NCBI GenBank assembly: GCA_902825215.1
Contig: LR782234.1
Span: forward strand, 3,906,001-3,970,000
Length of the DNA stretch: 64,000 bases
Direction of reading: 5' to 3'
Source of the DNA: Pseudomonas fluorescens
Lineage (GTDB): Bacteria; Pseudomonadota; Gammaproteobacteria; Pseudomonadales; Pseudomonadaceae
In this document: in pieces, positions 51,626-59,756 of the stretch
Layout: each line of letters starts with the position of its first letter
Numbering within the stretch: the stretch's first letter is position 1
Notes under the pieces: generated by a model
Seen by the model: the letters and a program-made list of their open reading frames with translations, nothing else
What the model was told of the DNA's origin: nothing
Databases searched by the model: none
Translations under genes and position numbers: made by a program

Positions 51626-52330
51626 ATGAACGATTTGTCTTCGATGATTGTCCCCGGTGTCCTCTGGGGGCTGGTGCTGTTTTCCGTGGTCAGTTGGGCG
51701 ATCCTGCTGGTCAAGTCGGCGCAGTACCTGCGCCAGAAAGCGCAGAACAAACAGTTCACCAAAGCCTTCTGGAGCGCGCCGGACCTGCTCACCGCCGCCG
51801 AGCACGCCAGCCAGTATCCGGGTTCGCTGGCGCGCATCGCCAGCAGCGGTTTCGAGGCATTGCTGGTGGAGGAGTCGCCGCGCACCACGCAACAACTGGC
51901 GCACACCATCAACCGCTCCGATCGTCTGGAACGCAACCTGCGCCAGCAGATCCAGAAGGAACGCCGCTCGCTGGAAAACGGTCAGGCAATCCTCGCCAGC
52001 ATCGGCAGCACCGCGCCGTTCATCGGCCTGTTCGGTACGGTGTGGGGCATCATGGAAGCGCTGAAAAGCATCGGCGAAACCGGTTCGGCCAGCCTCGAAG
52101 CGGTCGCCGGGCCGATCGGCCACGCGCTGATCGCCACCGGTGTGGGTATTGCCGTCGCGGTGCCGGCAGTGCTGATTTACAACTTCTTTCTACGGCGCCT
52201 GAAGCTCGCCTCGGCGGACATGGATGACTTCGCCCACGACTTCGACGCCCTCGCCTCGCGCAGCGCGTTTTCCATCAGCCGTCAGGCCATTGCCAGCAAA
52301 ACCACCAGCGCCGTGCGGGAGGCCAGCTGA
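51626..52330 (+). CDS. exbB: ExbB/TolQ/MotA-family proton channel protein
   Basis: A 234-residue inner-membrane protein with three helices (about residues 10-32, 128-150 and 172-194). The conserved block ILASIGSTAPFIGLFGTVWG leads into helix 2, and ALIATGVGIAVAVPAVLIYN forms helix 3 with the family Thr. It forms the pentameric proton channel with ExbD that powers TonB. Its stop shares one base with the exbD start (TGATG). Confidence 0.94.
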   Translation: MNDLSSMIVPGVLWGLVLFSVVSWAILLVKSAQYLRQKAQNKQFTKAFWSAPDLLTAAEHASQYPGSLARIASSGFEALLVEESPRTTQQLAHTINRSDRLERNLRQQIQKERRSLENGQAILASIGSTAPFIGLFGTVWGIMEALKSIGETGSASLEAVAGPIGHALIATGVGIAVAVPAVLIYNFFLRRLKLASADMDDFAHDFDALASRSAFSISRQAIASKTTSAVREAS

Positions 52331-52731
52331 TGTCTTTCTCGACTCAAGACAGCGATGAAGTGCTCAGCGAAATGAACGTCACGCCGCTGGTCGACGTGAT
52401 GCTCGTGCTGCTGGTGGTGTTCATCGTCACCGCGCCGCTGATGACCAACGCGATCAAGGTCAACCTGCCGAAAACCGACGCCGTCGCCCCCGCCGAAAAG
52501 AAAGACCCGGTGGTGGTCAGCGTCGATCAGGACGGCAAGTTCTATCTGGCCAAGACCGAGCTGGCCCCCGAATCCCTGGAAGCCAGCCTCAAGGAAGTCA
52601 AGGCCAAGGACGCCGACGTCCGTGTGCAGTTGCAGGCCGACGCCGCCGTCAATTACGGCCAGGTGGCGAAAGCCATGGCCTCCATCGAGCGCTCGGGCAT
52701 CAGCAAGATTTCGGTGATGACCACCCATTGA
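52330..52731 (+). CDS. exbD: ExbD/TolR-family biopolymer transport protein
   Basis: A 133-residue protein. One N-terminal membrane helix (about residues 18-38) preceded by the signature EMNVTPLVDVMLVLLVVFIV, whose Asp carries protons; the periplasmic domain follows (VVVSVDQDGKFYLAKTELAP). The start overlaps the exbB stop, so translation is coupled. Completes the dedicated energising complex. Confidence 0.95.
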   Translation: MSFSTQDSDEVLSEMNVTPLVDVMLVLLVVFIVTAPLMTNAIKVNLPKTDAVAPAEKKDPVVVSVDQDGKFYLAKTELAPESLEASLKEVKAKDADVRVQLQADAAVNYGQVAKAMASIERSGISKISVMTTH

Positions 52732-52940
52732 ATGCGGTGCCGCGCGTGACTTGAACGTCGCACGCGGCACCGCTGAGCGAATCCCGTCGTAATCGGCCGA
52801 CCGAAAAAACGCCACGCGTGTTCGGAGGGGATCGGCTTGCTTGAAGAAAGTGGTTTTCCGCACGCGGTATCACCGGTAGCGGAGCAATGAGCGGCTCACA
52901 AGGCCATTTCGATAACGTCTGATAAAAGTCGGAAACAACC

Positions 52941-55652
52941 ATGCTGATGAACACTCCACGCTTCACGCTCAAACCCTTGGTGGCCTCGATCTCTCGCCAT
53001 CGTTTCGTTCCGCTGTACCTGGTGGCCATGGGCATGGGCGCCGGCACCGTGCAAGCGGCCGAGGACGACAACGCCAGTGCCCCGGCAGCAGCCGCGGTGG
53101 TCGCGCCCACCACGCAACTGCAACGGGTGGAAGTGACCGGTTCGGCGATTCGCCGGGTCGATGCGGAAACCGCGGTGCCGATCACCATTCTCAAGGCCGA
53201 TGAACTGCGCAAACAGGGCGTGACCACCACCGCCGAACTGGTCCAGCGCATCACCGGCAGCCAGTCGATCAACAACAGCGCAGGCTCCGTGGGTGCGGCG
53301 ACTGGCGGTGCCTCGTTCGCCGACATGCGCGGCATCGGCGCGAACAAGACGCTGGTGCTGCTCAACGGCCGGCGCCTGGCCAACAACGCCTTGTCGGGCA
53401 CCAACTCGGCGGGCGGCGCGGTGGATCTGAACATGATCCCGTTTGCCGCCATCGAGCGCGTGGAAGTGCTGCGCGACGGCGCCTCGGCGCTGTACGGCAC
53501 CGATGCGATCGGCGGCGTGATCAACTTCATCACCAAAAAATCCCTCACCGACGGCGCGTTGACCCTCGGCGGCGAAACCCCGACCCACAGCGGCGGCGGT
53601 GCAACCAAAGACATGAGCGCCAGTTGGGGCTATGGCGATCTGGAAGAAGACCGCTTCAACGTGCTCGGCGTGTTCAACTACAACAAGCAGCAGAACCTCG
53701 ACGCCAACGACCGCTCCTTCGCCACCGACTACGCCCCCGGCCGCGGCCTCGATCAGACCTCCGGCACCGCGTTCCCCGGCAACTACAGCCAGAACGGCAA
53801 CGCGACCAACCCGTTGGCCGCCAGCAACTGCAACGGTCCCAACCTGATCGCCCGCGACGGTTTGTGCCGCTTCAGCACCCGTGAGTTCATCGATCTGGTG
53901 CCACAGACCGAGAAGACTTCGTTCTTCGGCAAGACCACCGGCAAGCTCGGCGACGATCACAACGTCAATCTGGAATATTTCTGGTCGCGCAACAACAACG
54001 CCGTCGCCGTCGGCCCGGCACCGTTGACCGGTCTGAGCCTCGACGGCTCGTCGCCCTACTACCCCGGCAACGGCATCACCCCGGCGCCGACCGAGTTCGC
54101 TCTCGACCCGACGCAACCGGTCGACGTCAACTGGCGTGAAACCGCCGCCGGCCCGCGCGAATCGAAAGACCAGAACACCAGCCAGCGCTTCTTGCTCAGC
54201 TTCGATGGCCTGGTCGGTGGTTGGGATTACAACGTCGGCGCCTCGTACAACCAGAACAAGATCGTTTCCAGCGTCACCAGCGGTTATGTCAGCGATCAGG
54301 CGATGATCGACGGTCTGGCCAGCGGTTTGCTCAACCCGTTCGGCCCGCAATCGGCGGCTGGTCAGCAGTACATCGATAACGCCGCGTACCACGGCGCCTA
54401 TTCCACCGCGGTGGGTCGGGTGGCCGGTTTCGACGGGCGCATCAGCCGTGAGATCGGCGACTGGTTCGGCGCCGGCCCGTCCGGTCTGGCCTTGGGTGGC
54501 GAGTACCGCAAAGAGAAATTCCATCAGGACTTCGAACAGTTCGCCGGCGACATCCAGAGCCTCGGCATCGACCCCAACGGCAGTGTCGAGGGCGACCGCA
54601 GCGTCAAAGCCGCCTACGCCGAAATCAACGTACCGGTGCTCGACAGCCTCGAACTGTCCGCCGCCGTGCGCCACGACAAATACAGCGACTTCGGTAGCAC
54701 CACCAACCCGAAATACTCGTTCCGATATCAGCCATTGAAAGAGCTGGTGGTGCGGGGCGCCTACAGTGAAGGCTTCCGGGCGCCGTCGCTGTACGAGCTG
54801 TATTCGCCGCGCAGCATCACCTTTACCCAGGGCTTCTACAACGACCCGGTGCTGTGTACCGGCGGCGTAGTGCAACCGGGCGGCAACGGTGGCCGCGATT
54901 GCGGTCAGCAGTTCCTCAACCAGATCGGCGGCAACGAAGACCTGGCCCCGGAAAAGGCGCGCAACGTGACCCTGGGCTTCGTCTATCAGCCGATCAGCAA
55001 CCTCTCGGTGGGTCTGGATTTCTGGTGGATTCACATTTCCAACCAGATCCAGCCGTTTCCGGAATCCACCGTGTTCGATCAGGCCGGTTCCTATCAGGAT
55101 CGCTTCGTGCGTAACGCCGACGGCACGCTCAATTACATCGTCACCGGCAACGCCAACCTCGGCATCGTCGAAACCAACGGCGTCGATGTGTCGCTCGACT
55201 ATCGCTTCCCGAATACGCCGTACGGTCAGTTTGGCCTCGGCCTGCAAGGCACTTATGTCGACGAGTACGACTTCCAGAGCACCATCAAAGGCCCGTTCAC
55301 CGACAAGGTCGGCGACTTTCAGGGTGACGGCGTGATCGCGCGCTGGAAGCACAACCTCACCGGCAGCTGGAGCCTGGGCGCGGCGCGGGCAGCGCTGACC
55401 AACCGCTTTACCACTGGTTACAACGACTACGACCGCGACACCCATTCGCGCGTGGCCTCGTATTCGGTGTGGGACCTGTCGGCCGGCTACACCTTCAACA
55501 AAGTGCTGGATGTCGATGCCGGGATGAAGAACGTCTTCGACCGCAACCCGCCGTTCTCCAACCAGGCCTACAACTTCCAGAGCGGCTATGACCCGCGCTA
55601 CACCGACCCGCTGGGGCGCACCCTGTTTGCGCGCATGACATACCACTTCTAA
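52941..55652 (+). CDS. TonB-dependent outer-membrane receptor, probably for peptides
   Basis: A 903-residue receptor with a long signal peptide (about residues 1-39, ending TVQAAE), no N-terminal signalling domain, a plug domain (about 60-190; RGIGANKTLVLLNGRRLANN, RVEVLRDGASALYGTDAIGG, VINFITKK) and a 22-strand-type barrel ending in aromatic F. Large hydrophilic loops contain a CNGPNLIARDGLC pair and CTGGVVQPGGNGGRDCG, possible disulphides on the outside. The layout resembles receptors of xanthomonad/sphingomonad type more than siderophore receptors. Between ExbD and YejA it probably supplies the substrate to the Yej ABC transporter. Confidence 0.88.
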   Translation: MLMNTPRFTLKPLVASISRHRFVPLYLVAMGMGAGTVQAAEDDNASAPAAAAVVAPTTQLQRVEVTGSAIRRVDAETAVPITILKADELRKQGVTTTAELVQRITGSQSINNSAGSVGAATGGASFADMRGIGANKTLVLLNGRRLANNALSGTNSAGGAVDLNMIPFAAIERVEVLRDGASALYGTDAIGGVINFITKKSLTDGALTLGGETPTHSGGGATKDMSASWGYGDLEEDRFNVLGVFNYNKQQNLDANDRSFATDYAPGRGLDQTSGTAFPGNYSQNGNATNPLAASNCNGPNLIARDGLCRFSTREFIDLVPQTEKTSFFGKTTGKLGDDHNVNLEYFWSRNNNAVAVGPAPLTGLSLDGSSPYYPGNGITPAPTEFALDPTQPVDVNWRETAAGPRESKDQNTSQRFLLSFDGLVGGWDYNVGASYNQNKIVSSVTSGYVSDQAMIDGLASGLLNPFGPQSAAGQQYIDNAAYHGAYSTAVGRVAGFDGRISREIGDWFGAGPSGLALGGEYRKEKFHQDFEQFAGDIQSLGIDPNGSVEGDRSVKAAYAEINVPVLDSLELSAAVRHDKYSDFGSTTNPKYSFRYQPLKELVVRGAYSEGFRAPSLYELYSPRSITFTQGFYNDPVLCTGGVVQPGGNGGRDCGQQFLNQIGGNEDLAPEKARNVTLGFVYQPISNLSVGLDFWWIHISNQIQPFPESTVFDQAGSYQDRFVRNADGTLNYIVTGNANLGIVETNGVDVSLDYRFPNTPYGQFGLGLQGTYVDEYDFQSTIKGPFTDKVGDFQGDGVIARWKHNLTGSWSLGAARAALTNRFTTGYNDYDRDTHSRVASYSVWDLSAGYTFNKVLDVDAGMKNVFDRNPPFSNQAYNFQSGYDPRYTDPLGRTLFARMTYHF

Positions 55653-55673
55653 AGAACGAGCACCGCAAAACCC

Positions 55674-55762
55674 TGTGGGAGCTGGCTTGCCAGCGATGGC
55701 GGATTGTCAGTGAAATGAATGTTGACTGACTCACCGCTATCGCTGGCAAGCCAGCTCCCACA
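55674..55762. repeat. REPIN, GAGCTGGCTTGCCAGC type
   Basis: Inverted pair between the receptor gene and yejA. On a common transcript it would fold into a long hairpin and could lower expression of the ABC genes relative to the receptor, or stabilise the upstream message. Confidence 0.93.
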
Positions 55763-55801
55763 AGGGTTCCGTGACCATTCAGGGATTTTGGGAGTGACTT
55801 C

Positions 55802-57667
55802 ATGAGATTCATGCGCAACATCGCCGCCCTGCTGCTTGGCAGCGCGCTGCTGTGCTCCGGCCCCTCGGCGCTGGCCGCCGGCAGCCATGCGCTGACGGTG
55901 TACGGCGAGGCGCCGAAGTATCCGGCGAATTTCCAGCATTTCGATTTCGTCGATCCCAAGGCGCCCAAGGGCGGTTCGCTCAGCCGCGCGTCGATGGAGA
56001 TCGGCCAGTACAACTACATCACCCCGTATGCCGATCAGGGCATTTCCGTGGTGCAGGTCAACGACTGGGTGTATGCGCCACTGGCGTTCCGCTCGCTCGA
56101 TGAGCCCTACACCGTTTACGGTCTGGTCGCCGAGCAGCTCGAGCGCGATCCCGACGGGCTCTGGGTGCGTTTCACCCTCAACCCCAAGGCGCGGTTTGCC
56201 GACGGCACGCCGATCACCGCCGAAGATGTGCGCTACACCTTCAATCTGCTGATGACCAAGGGCAGCCTCAGTTATCGCCAGCAGTACGCCGATGTGCAGG
56301 ACGTGCTGATCGAAGGCCCGCGGCAAGTGCGGTTCACCTTCAAGAACAACCTCAACCGCACGCTGGCGCTGGATCTGGCGACGATGCGCGTGGTGCCCGA
56401 ACACTGGTGGAAAACCCGCGACTTTGCCAACGGCGGCGGTTTCGAGCCGCCGCTCGGCAGCGGCCCGTACCGGGTGAGCAAGGTCGACGCCGGGCGCAGC
56501 ATCAGTTTCCAGCGCGACCCGGACTGGTGGGGCAAAGACCTGCCGGTCAGTCGCGGGATGTACAATTTCGACACGCTGACGGTGAATTTCTACGGTGACA
56601 CCGACGTCGCCCGGCAGCTGTTGCAGGCCGGTGCCTTTGACTACAACCGCGAGTTTTCCTCGTCCGGTTACGTCGTCGGCTACGACAGCCCGGCCCTGCG
56701 CGACGGGCGTCTGCAGCAAGCAATCCTGGCCCCGGAAAAACCCACCGCCGCCCAAGGCTTCGTGTTCAACCTGCAAAACCCGATCTTCAAGGATCGCCGC
56801 GTGCGTCAGGCGATCAGCCTGCTGTGGGATTTCGAATGGACCAACAAGCAGATGATGCGGGGCTTCTACGTGCGCCAGAACAGCTTCTGGCCGAAGAGTG
56901 AAATGGCCGCCACGGCGCTGCCCGACGCCGAGGAATTGCAGATCCTCGAACCGCTGCGCGGCAAGGTCCCCGATGAGGTTTTCACCACGGTGTATCAAGC
57001 GCCGAAAACCGACGGCAGCGGCTACATCCGCGATAAGCAATTGCAAGCGCTGAAGCTGCTCGCCGAAGCCGGCTGGACGCCGCAACACAATCGCCTGGTC
57101 AACGCTGCCGGTGAGCCGCTGGAATTCACCTTTCTTGACGGTCAGGGCGGCTTCGATCGCATGCTGCTGCCGTTCAAACGCACCCTCGCGCAGATCGGCA
57201 TCACCCTCAATCTGCGGCGCATCGATTCAGCGCAATACATCAACCGTCTCAACGCCCGCGACTACGACATGATCGTCTGCGCTTTCCCGCGCAGTGGCGA
57301 CCCGATCGTCTCCCCGGGCCGCGAGTTGTACAGCCTGTATGGCTCGCAAAGTGCCACGCAGGTCGGCAGTTCGAACGCGATGGTGCTGGCCGATCCGGCA
57401 GTCGATCAACTGATCGACGGACTGGTCCAGGCCAACAGCCGCCAAACCATGGTGCATTACGCCCGCGCCCTCGACCGGGTGCTGCAATGGGGTTACTACA
57501 TGATTCCCAACTACTACTCCAAAGGCACGCCGACGGTGTATCAGAACCGCTTTGGCATGCCGGCCGTGCAACCGGCATACGACGAAGGCCTCAACACCTG
57601 GTGGGAAGTCTCGGCCAAGCCGCTGACCACCCAGCAGATGCACGCTCAGCTCGCGGGAGGCCAGTGA
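55802..57667 (+). CDS. yejA: Peptide ABC transporter periplasmic binding protein (YejA-like)
   Basis: A 621-residue family 5 extracellular solute-binding protein. GGGAG lies 7 bases before the ATG. A signal peptide ends near residue 25 (SALAAG) with no lipobox, so it is free in the periplasm. YGEAPKYPANFQHFDFVDPK, FTLNPKARFADGTPITAEDV and the GSGPYRVSKVDAGRSISFQR segment are typical of YejA. In E. coli YejABEF imports microcin C; in other bacteria it handles oligopeptides. The yejB start follows one base after the stop. Confidence 0.93.
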   Translation: MRFMRNIAALLLGSALLCSGPSALAAGSHALTVYGEAPKYPANFQHFDFVDPKAPKGGSLSRASMEIGQYNYITPYADQGISVVQVNDWVYAPLAFRSLDEPYTVYGLVAEQLERDPDGLWVRFTLNPKARFADGTPITAEDVRYTFNLLMTKGSLSYRQQYADVQDVLIEGPRQVRFTFKNNLNRTLALDLATMRVVPEHWWKTRDFANGGGFEPPLGSGPYRVSKVDAGRSISFQRDPDWWGKDLPVSRGMYNFDTLTVNFYGDTDVARQLLQAGAFDYNREFSSSGYVVGYDSPALRDGRLQQAILAPEKPTAAQGFVFNLQNPIFKDRRVRQAISLLWDFEWTNKQMMRGFYVRQNSFWPKSEMAATALPDAEELQILEPLRGKVPDEVFTTVYQAPKTDGSGYIRDKQLQALKLLAEAGWTPQHNRLVNAAGEPLEFTFLDGQGGFDRMLLPFKRTLAQIGITLNLRRIDSAQYINRLNARDYDMIVCAFPRSGDPIVSPGRELYSLYGSQSATQVGSSNAMVLADPAVDQLIDGLVQANSRQTMVHYARALDRVLQWGYYMIPNYYSKGTPTVYQNRFGMPAVQPAYDEGLNTWWEVSAKPLTTQQMHAQLAGGQ

Positions 57668-57668
57668 C

Positions 57669-58733
57669 ATGTTGCGTTATCTGAGTCGTCGCTTGCTGCT
57701 GATCATCCCCACATTGCTGTGCATTCTGGTGGTCAATTTCCTCATCGTGCAGGCCGCGCCGGGTGGGCCGGTAGAGCAAGCCATTGCACGTCTGCAAGGC
57801 TTCGGCGGGCACAGCATGGGCGGTGGCGGCGAAGTCGCCGCGGTGGGTGGCGCGGGCCGCAGCAGCCGTGGTCTGGACCCGGCGCTGATCGAAGAGATCA
57901 AACACCATTACGGCTTCGACAAACCGCTACACGAACGCCTGTGGCTGATGCTGAAAAACTACGCGCAGCTGGATCTGGGCAGCAGTTTCTTTCGCGGCGC
58001 CAAGGTCACCGACCTGATCGTGCAGAAGCTGCCGGTGTCGCTGTCGCTGGGCTTGTGGGCGACGCTGATCACTTACCTGATTTCGATCCCGCTGGGCATT
58101 CGCAAGGCAATCAGAAACGGCAGCGCCTTCGATGTCTGGAGCAGCACGGCAATCATCATCGGCTATGCGATGCCGGCGTTTCTTTTTGCCATTCTGCTGA
58201 TCGTGGTGTTCGCCGGTGGCAGCTACGTCAACTGGTTTCCAGTGCAGGGGTTGGTTTCGGACGACTTCGACCAACTGAGCACACTGGGCAAGCTCGGCGA
58301 TTACCTCTGGCATCTGGTGTTGCCGGTCACCGCGCTGGTGATCGGCGGCTTCGCCACCCTGACCATTCTGACCAAGAACAGCTTTCTCAACGAGATCAGC
58401 CGCCAGTACGTGATCACCGCGCGGGCCAAGGGCCTGACCGAGCGCCGTGTGCTCTACGGCCACGTGTTTCGCAACGCCATGCTGCTGGTGGTGGCCGGGG
58501 TGCCGTCGGCGCTGATCGAGGTGTTCTTCGCCGGCTCGCTGCTGATCGAAACCATCTTCAACCTCGACGGCCTCGGGCGGATGAGCTACGAAGCGGCGGT
58601 GTCGCGCGACTACCCGGTGGTGTTCGGCGCGCTGTTTCTGTTCACCCTGTTCGGCCTGTTGATCAAGCTGATCGGCGACCTCTGCTACACCCTGCTTGAT
58701 CCGCGCATCGATTTTTCGGCGAGGACTGCCTGA
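57669..58733 (+). CDS. yejB: Peptide ABC transporter permease (YejB-like)
   Basis: A 354-residue binding-protein-dependent permease with six helices. The N-terminal helix MLRYLSRRLLLIIPTLLCIL is typical of the OppB/DppB/YejB group, and the EAA coupling loop is YVITARAKGLTERRVLYGHV (about residues 246-265). A glycine-rich insert, HSMGGGGEVAAVGGAG, follows helix 1 in the periplasm. Its stop overlaps the next start (TGATG). Confidence 0.94.
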   Translation: MLRYLSRRLLLIIPTLLCILVVNFLIVQAAPGGPVEQAIARLQGFGGHSMGGGGEVAAVGGAGRSSRGLDPALIEEIKHHYGFDKPLHERLWLMLKNYAQLDLGSSFFRGAKVTDLIVQKLPVSLSLGLWATLITYLISIPLGIRKAIRNGSAFDVWSSTAIIIGYAMPAFLFAILLIVVFAGGSYVNWFPVQGLVSDDFDQLSTLGKLGDYLWHLVLPVTALVIGGFATLTILTKNSFLNEISRQYVITARAKGLTERRVLYGHVFRNAMLLVVAGVPSALIEVFFAGSLLIETIFNLDGLGRMSYEAAVSRDYPVVFGALFLFTLFGLLIKLIGDLCYTLLDPRIDFSARTA

Positions 58734-59755
58734 TGTTCACACTGTCTCCTCTAGGCCGGCGCCGCGTCGCGCAATTCAAGGCCAATCGCCGTGGACGCTG
58801 GTCGCTGTGGCTGTTTGTCGGCCTGTGCCTGATTTGCCTCGGTGGCGAATTGATCGCCAACGACAAGCCACTGGTGATCCGCTACCACGATGCCTTTTAC
58901 TTTCCGATTCTCAGTGATTATCAGGAAACCGATTTCGGTGGCGAACTGCCGTTTCAGCCGGATTACGCCAGCAATTACGTACACAAGCTGATCGAAGATC
59001 AGGGCGGCTGGATGCTGTTTCCGCCGATCCCGTTCAGCTACGACACGGTCAATTACGACCTTGCCGAACCTGCACCCAGTCCGCCCTCGGCGAGCAATTG
59101 GCTGGGCACTGACGATCAGGCCCGCGATGTGTTGGCGCGGGTGATTTTCGGCACGCGGATTTCGATTCTGTTTGCGCTGATTCTCACCGCCATCAGTGCG
59201 TTGATCGGCATCGTCGCCGGGGCGTTGCAGGGTTATTACGGCGGTTGGGTCGACCTGCTCGGGCAACGTGTATTGGAGATCTGGTCGGGGCTGCCGGTGC
59301 TGTACCTGCTGATCATTCTGTCCGGTTTCGTCTCGCCGAGTTTCTGGTGGTTGCTGGGGATCATGGCGCTGTTTTCCTGGCTGGCGCTGGTCGATGTGGT
59401 GCGCGCCGAGTTCCTTCGTGGGCGCAATCTGGAATACGTCAAAGCCGCGCGGGCACTGGGCCTGACCGATAACGAACTGATGCGTCGGCACATCCTGCCC
59501 AATGCGATGACCTCCACCCTCACCTACCTGCCGTTCATTCTCACCGGCGCCATCGCCACCCTGACCGCGCTGGATTTTCTTGGCTTCGGCATGCCGGCCG
59601 GCACCGCCTCGCTGGGCGAGTTGATCGGCCAGGCCAAGCGCAATCTGCAGGCGCCGTGGCTGGGGCTGACGGCGTTTTTCGCCTTGGCGTTGATTTTGTC
59701 CTTGTTGGTTTTTATTGGTGAGGCCTGCCGCGATGCGTTCGATCCCCGGAGCTGA
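58733..59755 (+). CDS. yejE: Peptide ABC transporter permease (YejE-like)
   Basis: A 340-residue permease of the OppC/DppC/YejE type. Residues 1-45 contain the first helix, then a long periplasmic segment (about 50-115; LVIRYHDAFYFPILSDYQET) characteristic of YejE, then NWLGTDDQARDVLARVIFGT and the transmembrane core. The EAA loop is LEYVKAARALGLTDNELMRR (about residues 236-255). One base separates its stop from the yejF start. Confidence 0.94.
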   Translation: MFTLSPLGRRRVAQFKANRRGRWSLWLFVGLCLICLGGELIANDKPLVIRYHDAFYFPILSDYQETDFGGELPFQPDYASNYVHKLIEDQGGWMLFPPIPFSYDTVNYDLAEPAPSPPSASNWLGTDDQARDVLARVIFGTRISILFALILTAISALIGIVAGALQGYYGGWVDLLGQRVLEIWSGLPVLYLLIILSGFVSPSFWWLLGIMALFSWLALVDVVRAEFLRGRNLEYVKAARALGLTDNELMRRHILPNAMTSTLTYLPFILTGAIATLTALDFLGFGMPAGTASLGELIGQAKRNLQAPWLGLTAFFALALILSLLVFIGEACRDAFDPRS

Positions 59756-59756
59756 C

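Noticed and set aside
52896..55646. A 916-codon minus-strand ORF opposite the TonB-dependent receptor
   Set aside because: Antisense shadow in GC-rich DNA; the plus strand encodes a clear receptor with signal peptide, plug and barrel.
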